DNA of 64,000 bases. Source: Streptantibioticus silvisoli. GTDB lineage: Bacteria; Actinomycetota; Actinomycetes; Streptomycetales; Streptomycetaceae. How positions within the stretch are numbered: the stretch's first letter is position 1; each line of letters starts with the position of its first letter. Below, one piece after another: positions 1 to 7,385 of the stretch. The DNA lies in NCBI RefSeq assembly GCF_027947535.2, contig NZ_JAAGKO020000013.1, forward strand, positions 1-64,000, in the 5' to 3' direction. The position numbers were made by a program, and so were the translations under genes. The notes beneath the pieces were generated by a model that made no database searches, was not told where the DNA came from, and saw nothing but the letters and a program-made list of their open reading frames with translations.

Positions 1-129
1 CACCGCACCCCCGCCCGCCACGCCAGCCTCCGCAGCGCCGACGTCCCCCACTCCGCCCACCGCAACACCAACCCCACCCCCCGCACCCCCGCCCCGACGC
101 GGCCGCGGTCCGTCGCGGCCGCCCGCTGA
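1..129 (+). CDS. Possible C-terminal tail of an upstream protein (partial)
   Basis: The frame ending with TGA at 127-129 is open to the left edge of the window. It encodes an Arg/Pro/Ala/Thr-rich tail ending in SVAAAR. The stop lies one base before the GTG of the LigD-type polymerase, so if real it is the last part of an operon partner. In actinomycetes such partners are often Ku or an ATP-dependent ligase, which can have disordered basic tails. There is no recognisable domain in the 42 visible residues, and an open frame this short is not strong evidence in GC-rich DNA. Confidence 0.3.
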   Translation, partial: HRTPARHASLRSADVPHSAHRNTNPTPRTPAPTRPRSVAAAR

Positions 130-130
130 C

Positions 131-1033
131 GTGCCGCAGGCGTCCGGCGGTGCCGACCGGCAGGCCGTGGAGTTCGAGGGGCGGCGGCTGGTGCTGTCCC
201 ACCTGTCCAAGGTGCTGTTTCCGGCCACCGGGCTGACCAAGGCCGCCGCGCTCGACTACTACGCGCGGATCGCGCCGGTCCTGCTGCCGCACACCGCCGG
301 GCGGCCCGCGTCGTTCGTCCGGGCGCCCGAGGGGCCGGGCGGCCAGCGCTGGTACGCCAAGAACCCGCCGCCCGGTATGCCCGAGTGGGTGCCGGTGGCC
401 GAGATCGCCTCCAGCGAGGGCCCGGCGCCGCACGTGATGGTCGACGACGCGGCGACCCTGCTGGCCATGGCCAACCTCGGCGCCTGGGAGGTCCACGTGC
501 CGCAGTGGACGGTCGCCGCCGGTCCGCAGGCCCACGACCGGCTGGTCCTCGACCTCGACCCCGGACCGGGCGCCGGCCTGCCCGAGTGCTGCCGGATCGC
601 CGAGGCGCTGCGCGAGGAGCTGGCCGCCGACGGCCTGACCGCCCAGCCGGTGGTCTCCGGCTCCAAGGGGATGCACCTGTACGTCCGGCTGGTCCCGGCC
701 GGCGAGGAGGCGGTGCGCGGGTACGCCCGCCGGCTGGCCGGCCGCCTGGAGTCGCGCCACCCGCGCCGGGCCACCGCCACCATGGCCAAGGCCGCCCGCA
801 GCGGCAAGGTCTTCATCGACTGGTCGCAGAACGCCTCCGCCAAGACCACCGCCGCGCCCTACACCCTGCGGCTTCTCGACGCGCCCCGCGTCGCCGCACC
901 GGTGACGTGGGAGGAGGTGGCCGGCTGCCGGGACGCGCGGGCGCTGTGGTTCACCCCGGCGCAGGTGCTGGACCGGGTCGCGCGCGGCGGTGATCCGCTG
1001 GAGGTCCCCGCCGAGCCGGCGGCCCTGCCGTAA
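131..1033 (+). CDS. ligD: LigD-type DNA polymerase/primase domain protein (NHEJ)
   Basis: This is a stand-alone polymerase domain of the LigD (archaeo-eukaryotic primase-like) family, which extends and fills broken DNA ends during Ku-dependent non-homologous end joining. Visible hallmarks are the metal-binding DLDPG motif at residues 141-145, the SGSKG-x-H nucleotide-binding motif at about 176-182, and FIDWSQN at about 228-234. Its 300 residues are the usual length for the isolated polymerase domain. No ligase or phosphoesterase domain is fused, so any ligase must be encoded elsewhere. The GTG at 131 directly follows the stop of a possible upstream gene, suggesting translational coupling. The family call is firm; the exact start is less so. 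Confidence 0.9.
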   Translation: MPQASGGADRQAVEFEGRRLVLSHLSKVLFPATGLTKAAALDYYARIAPVLLPHTAGRPASFVRAPEGPGGQRWYAKNPPPGMPEWVPVAEIASSEGPAPHVMVDDAATLLAMANLGAWEVHVPQWTVAAGPQAHDRLVLDLDPGPGAGLPECCRIAEALREELAADGLTAQPVVSGSKGMHLYVRLVPAGEEAVRGYARRLAGRLESRHPRRATATMAKAARSGKVFIDWSQNASAKTTAAPYTLRLLDAPRVAAPVTWEEVAGCRDARALWFTPAQVLDRVARGGDPLEVPAEPAALP

Positions 1034-1050
1034 TGGCCGGTCGTGCGCTA

Positions 1051-1066
1051 TTCTAACGTTGTAAAC
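1051..1066. promoter_or_regulatory. Putative LacI-family operator upstream of the lacI-type gene
   Basis: The 16-mer TTCTAACGTTGTAAAC has a central AACGTTG core and overlaps a -10-like TATTCT (1049-1054). It matches 13 of 16 positions of the site at 7259-7274 in front of the secreted hydrolase. LacI-family operators are usually palindromes with a central CG, as here. The simplest reading is autoregulation by the regulator encoded just downstream. Confidence 0.6.
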
Positions 1067-1154
1067 GAACACTGGGGCCGGACCGGGCGCGTGACGGACA
1101 CCGGCCGCCGCCCCCACCCGGTCCGGGCGGCGCCGCCCGGTGGCTGGAAGGCGG

Positions 1155-2201
1155 ATGCGGGTGGCGATGGCAGGACGCCCGGGCGGGGCTCCCGCGCCGC
1201 GGCTCAAGGACGTCGCTCAGGCGGCGGGCGTGTCGGTGAAGACCGTCTCCAACGTGGTCAACGGCTTCGAGCACGTCGCCGACGACACCCGGCAGCGCGT
1301 GCAGCGGGCCATCGACGCCCTCGGATACCAGCCCAACATGATGGCCCGCCGGCTGCGTTCCGGCCGCAGCGGCGTCATCGCGCTGGCGTTTCCCGAACTG
1401 CCGTCGCCGTACTTCGCCGAACTGGCCGTCGAGGTCATCCAGGCCGCCCGCCGGCACGGCTGCACGGTGCTGATGGACGACACCGCCGGGGACCCCGGTG
1501 CCGAACTGCGCATCGCCTCCGGACTCGGCGACCCGCTCATCGACGGCGTCATCCTCAGCCCGCTCGGCCTGGACCAGGCCGAACTGGCCGCCCGCAGCCG
1601 CCCGATCCCGCTGGTGCTGCTCGGTGAGGCCGACTTCGGACTGGTCTGCGACCACGTGCACATCGACAACGTCGCCGCCGCCCGGACCGCCACCCGCCAC
1701 CTGATCGACCAGGGCCGCCGGCGCATCGCCGCCGTCGGCTGGCAGGACCCGGCCCCGCGGGCCACCGCCCAGCAGCGGCTGCTGGGGTACTCCCAGGCGC
1801 TGCGGGCCGCCGGGCTGCCGGTCGACCCGGCGCTCTTCCCGCCGGTCGGCGCCTACTTCCGGCCGGACGGCGCCCGGGCGATGCGCGAACTGCTGGCGTT
1901 GCCCGAACCGCCCGACGCGGTCTTCTGCTTCAACGACCTGATGGCGCTCGGCGCCCTGCGCGCGCTGCACGAGGCCGGGGTACGGGTGCCGGACGACATC
2001 GCGCTGGCCGGCTTCGACGACACCGAGGAGGCCGAGTACGCGGTCCCCTCGCTCACCACGGTCGCCCCGGACAAGGCCGGCATAGCGGAGGCCGCCGTCG
2101 AGGCGCTGCTCGACCGGATCGCCAACGGCGACGACGCCCCGCGCCGGCTGGTCCAGCCCGGTTTCCGCCTGGTGGAACGCGAAAGCAGCCGCCGGGGGTG
2201 A
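1155..2201 (+). CDS. LacI-family transcriptional regulator
   Basis: This is a sugar-responsive repressor. An N-terminal LacI helix-turn-helix (about residues 16-60, containing RLKDVAQAAGVSVKTVSNVV) is followed by a periplasmic-binding-protein-like effector domain to the C-terminus (FCFNDLMALGALRAL and VPDDIALAGFDD are family signatures). I chose ATG 1155 because GGAAGG lies just upstream. GTG 1140 and ATG 1167 are in-frame alternatives. It is convergent with a ytfQRT-yjfF-like ABC transporter operon, and an operator-like palindrome precedes it. A very similar site precedes the secreted hydrolase at 7.4 kb, so this regulator probably controls both. The stop codon lies in the loop of a terminator hairpin. 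Confidence 0.9.
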   Translation: MRVAMAGRPGGAPAPRLKDVAQAAGVSVKTVSNVVNGFEHVADDTRQRVQRAIDALGYQPNMMARRLRSGRSGVIALAFPELPSPYFAELAVEVIQAARRHGCTVLMDDTAGDPGAELRIASGLGDPLIDGVILSPLGLDQAELAARSRPIPLVLLGEADFGLVCDHVHIDNVAAARTATRHLIDQGRRRIAAVGWQDPAPRATAQQRLLGYSQALRAAGLPVDPALFPPVGAYFRPDGARAMRELLALPEPPDAVFCFNDLMALGALRALHEAGVRVPDDIALAGFDDTEEAEYAVPSLTTVAPDKAGIAEAAVEALLDRIANGDDAPRRLVQPGFRLVERESSRRG

Positions 2202-2213
2202 TCCCCCGGCGGC
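2188..2213. terminator. Bidirectional hairpin terminator between lacI-type gene and permease
   Basis: A perfect 11-bp stem (GCCGCCGGGGG and its complement) closes a TGAT loop that contains the stop codon of the regulator. It lies between two convergent genes that are only 37 bp apart. There is no U-tract, which is common for actinomycete terminators. Confidence 0.65.
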
Positions 2214-2238
2214 CGCCGGCGACGCGTGCGCCCCCACG

Positions 2239-3246
2239 TCACTCCACGTGCCGCGCCCGTCCCAGCAGCGTCTGCGACAGCACCACCAGGGCCAGGAACG
2301 CGCCGTTGACCGCGTCGGTGAACGCCGAGCCGTACGACGAGAAGTAGTGGTCGATCAGGTTGTGCAGCACCGCCAGCAGCAGCACACCGCAGACCGTGCC
2401 GCCCACCGTGCCGTAACCGCCGGTCAGCAGGGTGCCGCCGATGACCACCGAGGCGATCGCGGTCAGCTCGTAGCCGACGCCGATCGTGGTGACCCCGGAG
2501 CCGAGCCGCAGGCCGCCCAGCGCGCCGGCCAGGCCCGCCAGCGAGCCGGACAGCACGTAGACGTAGACCTTGGCGCGGGCCACCGGCAGCCCCATCAGCA
2601 CCGCCGCGTTCTCGTTGCCGCCGATCGCGGTGAGGGTGGCGCCGAACCGGGTGCGGGTCAGCAGCAGCCCGCCCAGCACGAACAGCGCCGCCACGATCAG
2701 CACCGGGGTCCAGGTGCCCTCGCCCAGCTTGCGGGCCCAGGAGCCGGCCGGCACCAGATACGTGGTCGACCCCTCGTTGGTGATCGCCTGGAGCACCCCG
2801 CGCACGCCCAGCAGGCCGGCCAGGCTCACGATGAACGGTGCCATCCTGGCCCGGGCCACCAGCATGCCCTGGACCGTGCCCCAGGCCGCGCCGACCGCCA
2901 GCGGCAGCAGGACCGCCGCCCAGGAGCCGGCCCGCGACCCGTCGGCCGCCAGCACCCCGCCCAGCGCGTACATCGAACCCACCGACAGGTCGATGCCGCC
3001 GGTGGTGATCACGAACGTCATGCCCAGCGCCAGCAGCCACACGAACGCGTTGCCGCCCAGCACCCCGCTGACGTTGGCCCAGTCGGCGAAGCCGGGGGAG
3101 GCGATGGAGGCCACCACGACGACCACCAGCAGCACGATGGGTGCGCCGCGCTTCTGGACCAGGGCCGCCAGCCGTTCGCCCCGGCCGGTGCCGTCGGGAC
3201 CGGGCGTCTTCGGGCCCGCCTGGTCGCGTACCGCGGTGGAACTCAT
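2239..3246 (-). CDS. Sugar ABC transporter permease, YjfF-like
   Basis: This is an integral membrane permease of the BPD_transp_2 (RbsC/YtfT/YjfF) family, which forms the channel for sugar import. It has multiple hydrophobic helices and family stretches such as [15 protein letters not shown] and [15 protein letters not shown]. At 335 residues it is of normal length. Its ATG overlaps the stop of the preceding permease in an ATGA junction, so the two are translationally coupled. It is the last gene of a four-gene operon in the order binding protein, ATPase, permease, permease, the same order as E. coli ytfQ-ytfR-ytfT-yjfF (galactofuranose uptake). The substrate here is inferred only from gene order and family. 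Confidence 0.88.
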   Translation of the reverse strand: MSSTAVRDQAGPKTPGPDGTGRGERLAALVQKRGAPIVLLVVVVVASIASPGFADWANVSGVLGGNAFVWLLALGMTFVITTGGIDLSVGSMYALGGVLAADGSRAGSWAAVLLPLAVGAAWGTVQGMLVARARMAPFIVSLAGLLGVRGVLQAITNEGSTTYLVPAGSWARKLGEGTWTPVLIVAALFVLGGLLLTRTRFGATLTAIGGNENAAVLMGLPVARAKVYVYVLSGSLAGLAGALGGLRLGSGVTTIGVGYELTAIASVVIGGTLLTGGYGTVGGTVCGVLLLAVLHNLIDHYFSSYGSAFTDAVNGAFLALVVLSQTLLGRARHVE

Positions 3247-4208
3247 CGGCTACCACGCTCCCGGGAGACGTACACGGCGCCGCAGATGATGGCCGCCTCG
3301 ATGATCTGGGTGTAGGAGGTGTGGACGTCGTGCTGGGTCAGGACGGCGCTGATGAGCTGCATGAACAGCGCGCCGGCCACCGTGCCCAGCACCCGCACCC
3401 GGCCGCCGCTCAGCGGGGTGCCGCCGACCACGACCGCGGTGATGGCGTCCAGTTCCATGTTCAGGCCCTGGTTGGCCGGGTCGGCCTCGGCGCCGTGCCC
3501 GACGACCAGCACGCCGGCCAGCGCGGCCAGGATGCCGGAGATCACGTAGACGGTGACCAGCACCCGGCGCACCGGCAGGCCGGCCAGCCGGGCCGCCTGC
3601 CGGTTGTCGCCGATGGCGACCAGCTGGCGGCCGAAGGTGGTGCGCCGCATGACCACCGCGACCACCGCGGCGGCCACGATCGCCACCCACGCCATCCACG
3701 GCACCCCGGCCGCGCTGTTGCCGCCGAGCGACAGCAGGGACTGGGCGGTCACCGGCTTGGCCGCGTCACCGTTGATCAGCTCGGCCACCCCGCGCAGTCC
3801 GATCATCAGCGACAGCGTCGCCACGATCGGCTGGACCCGGGCGAACGCCACCATGGAGCCGCCGATCGCGCCGGCCACCGCGCCGATCAGCAGCGCCAGC
3901 GCCAGCGCGGCGCCCAGGCCGTAGCCCAGGTACAGCGGCAGCACGGCCGCCGACAGTGCGATGGTGGCGCCCACCGACAGGTCGATGCCCTCGGTGCCGA
4001 TGACCAGGGCCATGCCGAGGGCCACCAGCAGCGTGGGCGACAGCTGGAACAGCTGGACGCGCAGGTTGCTCGCCGACAGGAACGAGGTGTTGAGCGCGAC
4101 CGCGACGACGATCAGCACCACCAGCGCCAGGTAGACGCCGTAGTTCTGGATGTCCTTCAGCACGCGGGCCTTCTGCGGCAGCCGGCCGCTCACCGTGGTG
4201 GCGCTCAT
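3243..4208 (-). CDS. Sugar ABC transporter permease, YtfT-like
   Basis: This is the second membrane permease of the same importer, of the BPD_transp_2 family. Hydrophobic segments are spread over about 320 residues, with the family signature GTEGIDLSVGATIAL and GGTPLSGGRVRVLGT. A longer in-frame open stretch exists upstream, but the start is the ATG at 4208. It overlaps the ATPase stop as ATGA, and the sequence before it is the coding sequence of the ATPase tail. The two permeases presumably form a heterodimer, as YtfT and YjfF do in E. coli. Confidence 0.88.
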   Translation of the reverse strand: MSATTVSGRLPQKARVLKDIQNYGVYLALVVLIVVAVALNTSFLSASNLRVQLFQLSPTLLVALGMALVIGTEGIDLSVGATIALSAAVLPLYLGYGLGAALALALLIGAVAGAIGGSMVAFARVQPIVATLSLMIGLRGVAELINGDAAKPVTAQSLLSLGGNSAAGVPWMAWVAIVAAAVVAVVMRRTTFGRQLVAIGDNRQAARLAGLPVRRVLVTVYVISGILAALAGVLVVGHGAEADPANQGLNMELDAITAVVVGGTPLSGGRVRVLGTVAGALFMQLISAVLTQHDVHTSYTQIIEAAIICGAVYVSRERGSR

Positions 4209-5833
4209 CGCGTCTCCTCCGCCCGGGAGGCGTCGCCGTCGGCACCGGACACATCGCCGTCGGCGCCCGGCACATCGCCGTCGGCACCGTCCGCACCGGA
4301 GCTGGCCAGCGCCGCCAGCAGCGCCTGCTCGGTCACCCCGTCGCCCTCCAGATGGCCGACGACCGCGCCGTCCTTGAGCACCACGACCCGGTCCGACCCC
4401 TCGATCAGCTCCTCCAACTCCGAGGAGATCAGCAGCACGCCCAGTCCTTCCCGCGCCAACTCGTCCACCAGCGACTGCACTTCGGCCTTGGCCCCGACGT
4501 CGATGCCGCGGGTCGGCTCGTCCAGCAGCAGCACCTTGGGGTTCATGCACAGCCAGCGGGCCAGCAGGACCTTCTGCTGGTTGCCGCCGGACAGGTCGCT
4601 GACCCGCTGTTCCGGGCCGGACGCCTTGATGCCCAGCCGCTCCATGAAGTACGTGACGACCTCGTCCTGCCGCGCGGTGGAGACGATCCCGCCCCGCGAC
4701 AGCCGCGGCAGCGCCGCCAGCACGATGTTCTCCCGCACCGACAGGCTCGGGATGATGCCCTCCGCCTTGCGGTCCTCGGCCAGCATCACCACCCCGGCGC
4801 GGATCGCGGCGGCCGGCGAGCGACGGGTCATGGCGGTGCCCGCCACCGACACCGTGCCGCCCTCGGTGGCGATCGCGCCGACCACCGCCTTGGCCGTCTC
4901 GCTGCGCCCGGAGCCCAACAGGCCGCCCAGGCCCACTACTTCACCGGGCCGGATCGACAGCGAGACACCGTTGACCTTGTGACGTACCGCCAGATCCCGT
5001 GCTTCCAGGATCGGTTGGTCCTCCTGCCGGTCGTGGCCGTCGGCGGCGAACGCGGTGGCGCCCTCCCGCCGGACCTCCGACATCTCGCGGCCCAGCATCA
5101 GCGAGATCAGCTTCAGCCGTTCCAGGCCCGCGAGTTCACCGGTGTGCACCACCGCGCCGTCCCGCATCACGGTCACCCGGTCGCAGATCGCGTACAGCTC
5201 GTCGAGCCGGTGGCTGACGTAGACCACCGCGACGCCCTTGGAGCGCAGGTCGCGGATGACGGAGAACAGCGTCTCGACCTCGCGCGGCTCCAGCGACGAG
5301 GTCGGCTCGTCCATGATGACCACCCGCGCGTCGATCCGCACCGCCCGGGCCAGCGCCACCATCTGCTGCGCGCCCAGCCCCAGCGTGTGCAGCGGCCGGC
5401 TGACGTCGGACTCGACGCCGTAGCCGCGCAGGATCTGCGCCGCCTGCCGGTTCATCGCGCGGGTGTCGACCACGCCGAAGCGGCGCGGCTCGCGGCCCAG
5501 GAAGAGGTTGCGGGCCACCGACATCAGCGGGATGAGGTTGACCTCCTGGTAGATCGTGGAGATCCCGGCGGCCTGCGCCTCCAGCGGGGTGGTGAACGCC
5601 ACCGTCCGGCCGGCCAGCGTCACCGTGCCGGTGTCCGGCCGGTGCACCCCGGTCATCACCTTGATCAGCGTGGACTTGCCCGCGCCGTTCTCGCCGATGA
5701 GCGCGTGCACCTCACCGGGCCGCAGGCTCAGGCTCACGTCCCGCAGGGCGTGCACCCCCGCGAACGTCTTGCCGGCCCCGACGACCTCCAGGACGGGCTC
5801 GCCGTCCGGGGCCGGGGCCTGAGTGGGGATCAC
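4205..5833 (-). CDS. Sugar ABC transporter ATPase with two nucleotide-binding domains, YtfR-like
   Basis: This is the cytoplasmic ATPase of the importer, with two fused nucleotide-binding domains as in RbsA/MglA/YtfR. The first half has a Walker A GENGAGKST, a Walker B VVIMDEPTSSL and the YVSHRLDEL switch. The second half has the degenerate P-loop GLLGSGRSE, the signature LSGGNQQK and LLLDEPTRGID. I use the GTG at 5833 because a perfect AAGGAGG lies six bases upstream (5840-5846 on the complementary strand). A longer frame to 5851 would swallow that site. The last 25 residues are an odd low-complexity tail of GADGDV-type repeats encoded by a 21-bp tandem repeat near 4230-4300. The stop overlaps the next ATG. 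Confidence 0.92.
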   Translation of the reverse strand: MIPTQAPAPDGEPVLEVVGAGKTFAGVHALRDVSLSLRPGEVHALIGENGAGKSTLIKVMTGVHRPDTGTVTLAGRTVAFTTPLEAQAAGISTIYQEVNLIPLMSVARNLFLGREPRRFGVVDTRAMNRQAAQILRGYGVESDVSRPLHTLGLGAQQMVALARAVRIDARVVIMDEPTSSLEPREVETLFSVIRDLRSKGVAVVYVSHRLDELYAICDRVTVMRDGAVVHTGELAGLERLKLISLMLGREMSEVRREGATAFAADGHDRQEDQPILEARDLAVRHKVNGVSLSIRPGEVVGLGGLLGSGRSETAKAVVGAIATEGGTVSVAGTAMTRRSPAAAIRAGVVMLAEDRKAEGIIPSLSVRENIVLAALPRLSRGGIVSTARQDEVVTYFMERLGIKASGPEQRVSDLSGGNQQKVLLARWLCMNPKVLLLDEPTRGIDVGAKAEVQSLVDELAREGLGVLLISSELEELIEGSDRVVVLKDGAVVGHLEGDGVTEQALLAALASSGADGADGDVPGADGDVSGADGDASRAEETR

Positions 5834-5851
5834 GTGCTGCCTCCTTCGCAC

Positions 5852-5888
5852 ACCGCCCGGACACCCCGCGAAAGGGTGTCCGGGCGGT
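5852..5888. terminator. Intercistronic hairpin between binding-protein and ATPase genes
   Basis: A perfect 15-bp stem (ACCGCCCGGACACCC) with a 7-nt CGCGAAA loop lies between the substrate-binding protein stop and the ATPase ribosome-binding site. In many importer operons such a hairpin partly terminates transcription or protects the upstream mRNA. The binding protein is then made in excess over the membrane components. I infer that role here. Confidence 0.7.
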
Positions 5889-5903
5889 CCGTCTTCCGCG
5901 CGG

Positions 5904-7007
5904 TCAGTACACCAGGCCCTGCGACAGCGCCTGCTTGGCGTTGGCGCTGGTGAAGTGCGAGTCCTTGATGATCACGTCGGAGGACACGCCCTTGGTGGAG
6001 TAGAAGTTCTCCAGCGACTGGAAGGCCAGCGGCCCGAAGCGCGGGTTGGTCTCCACGTCGGCCACCACCTGGCCGTCGGCGACGCCCTGCACGACCTGCT
6101 GGGTGCCGTCGATCGAGACGACCTTGATGTCCTTGCCCGGGGTCTTGCCCGCCGAGCGGATCGCCTGGAGCGCGCCGAGCGCCATCTCGTCGTTCTCCGC
6201 GTAGACCGCGGTGATGTCCGGGTGGCTCTGGAGCAGCTGCTCCATGACCTTCTGGCCGTCGGTCTGGTCGAAGTTGGCGGTCTGCGAGGCGATCACCTTC
6301 AGCTTCGGGTACTTCGCCTTGATCCGGTCGTTGAAGCCCTTCGTGCGGTCGGTGGAGACGTCGTTGCCCGGCGTACCGGTCAGCACCGCCACCTTGGCCG
6401 AACCACCGGTGGCGCCCGCCAGGTCGTCGGCGGCTATCTGCGCCTGACCGTAGAAGTTCGAGCCGATGAAGGAGATGAAGTCGGTGCACGCCTTGCCGAC
6501 CGCGGTGCGGTCGATGGTCAGCACCGGGATCTTCTTGGCCTTCGCCTCGCTCAGCGCCGGGCCCAGGCCGGCGGAGTCCTCCGGCGCCACGATCAGCACC
6601 TTGGCACCCTGCGCGATCATGTCCTGGATCTGCGAGTTCTGCGCGTTGACGTCCGCGTTGGCGTTGCGCTGGATCAGCTTGATGCCCAGCCGCTTGGCCT
6701 CGTCCGCGATGGTCTTGGTCTCGGTCGCCCGGAACGGGTTGCTGGTCGACTCCGACTGCGAGAAGCCGACGATCGTCTTGCCGTCGGTCAGGTTCAGCTT
6801 GGGCACGCCGCCCGCGTAGGAGCTGTACGTGCACGCCGGGCCCGAGGACCCGGACGAGGCGACCTGCTGGGCCGCCGCGGAGTTGGTCGCGGTGGGCGAC
6901 GGGCTCGAACTGGCGCTGTCGGTCTTGGTGCACGCCGTCGCGCCCAGGCACACAGCAGCGGCCAGGACCGCGGCGGGAAGGGCTCTGGTCCGGATAACCG
7001 CGTTCAT
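5904..7007 (-). CDS. Sugar ABC transporter substrate-binding lipoprotein, YtfQ-like
   Basis: This extracellular binding protein delivers sugar to the downstream permeases. It starts with a lipoprotein signal peptide, and the lipobox LGATAC places the lipidated Cys at about residue 26. An Ser/Ala/Thr-rich linker follows, then a periplasmic-binding-protein fold of the YtfQ/RbsB type (TIVGFSQSESTSNPFR, then IVAPEDSAGLGPAL, then ENDEMALGALQAI). It is the first gene of the importer operon. Between its start and the divergent hydrolase gene lie several inverted repeats that could bind the LacI-type regulator. Confidence 0.92.
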   Translation of the reverse strand: MNAVIRTRALPAAVLAAAVCLGATACTKTDSASSSPSPTATNSAAAQQVASSGSSGPACTYSSYAGGVPKLNLTDGKTIVGFSQSESTSNPFRATETKTIADEAKRLGIKLIQRNANADVNAQNSQIQDMIAQGAKVLIVAPEDSAGLGPALSEAKAKKIPVLTIDRTAVGKACTDFISFIGSNFYGQAQIAADDLAGATGGSAKVAVLTGTPGNDVSTDRTKGFNDRIKAKYPKLKVIASQTANFDQTDGQKVMEQLLQSHPDITAVYAENDEMALGALQAIRSAGKTPGKDIKVVSIDGTQQVVQGVADGQVVADVETNPRFGPLAFQSLENFYSTKGVSSDVIIKDSHFTSANAKQALSQGLVY

Positions 7008-7046
7008 GTGCCGATCACGTCCTCACGATGCCAAGGGGTAAGAAAT

Positions 7047-7060
7047 TCCAACGATGGAAC
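7047..7060. promoter_or_regulatory. Short inverted repeat upstream of the binding-protein gene
   Basis: TTCCA-ACGA-TGGAA is a perfect 5-bp inverted repeat about 40 bp upstream of the binding-protein start, where an operator would be expected. It does not match the LacI-type site at 7259. It may serve another regulator or be chance. Confidence 0.35.
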
Positions 7061-7119
7061 GGGGACATTCAGGCAGCATCCGAACGGGCGTGTCAAGACA
7101 TGCGAGGGGACAGCTTCCA

Positions 7120-7143
7120 CATCGTTCGCGAGCTGAAACGATG
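7120..7143. promoter_or_regulatory. Inverted repeat CATCGTT-N10-AACGATG
   Basis: A perfect 7-bp inverted repeat with a 10-bp spacer lies in the divergent region. It could be an operator for the transporter operon promoter. No protein can be assigned from sequence alone. Confidence 0.35.
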
Positions 7144-7258
7144 CCGGCCGCATCGACCGGACGATCGGTTCCGGGTCGCCCGGCCGGCCCCCGGGGTCGC
7201 GATGACCGGCTGGCCCGCAGCCCCTTGACGGTCGGCCCCACCGGTGCCTCAATGACCA

Positions 7259-7274
7259 TTACAACGTTGTTAAC
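7259..7274. promoter_or_regulatory. LacI-family operator upstream of the secreted hydrolase
   Basis: TTACAACGTTGTTAAC is a near-perfect palindrome around CAACGTTG. It lies about 30 bp after a TTGACG -35-like hexamer, so it should cover the transcription start of the hydrolase. It shares 13 of 16 bases with the site in front of the LacI-type gene at 1051-1066. I infer repression of the hydrolase by that regulator. Confidence 0.65.
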
Positions 7275-7385
7275 GGCTCCGTCCGCGGCACCCCGGGGTG
7301 ACTTCACGCCGCCGGGCCGGCCCGACGCGTCCGCACGCACCCCGCGTCCTTTCTCCTTGCGCCTCCCCACCGGAAGGAACCTCCC

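Larger units (their letters stand above)
7008..7385. promoter_or_regulatory. Divergent regulatory region between transporter operon and secreted hydrolase
   Basis: This 378-bp gap has no gene. It contains the inverted repeats at 7047-7060 and 7120-7143, a TTGACG -35-like hexamer at 7225-7230 in front of the hydrolase, the operator-like palindrome at 7259-7274, and a GGAAGGAA ribosome-binding site before the GTG at 7386. Confidence 0.6.
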
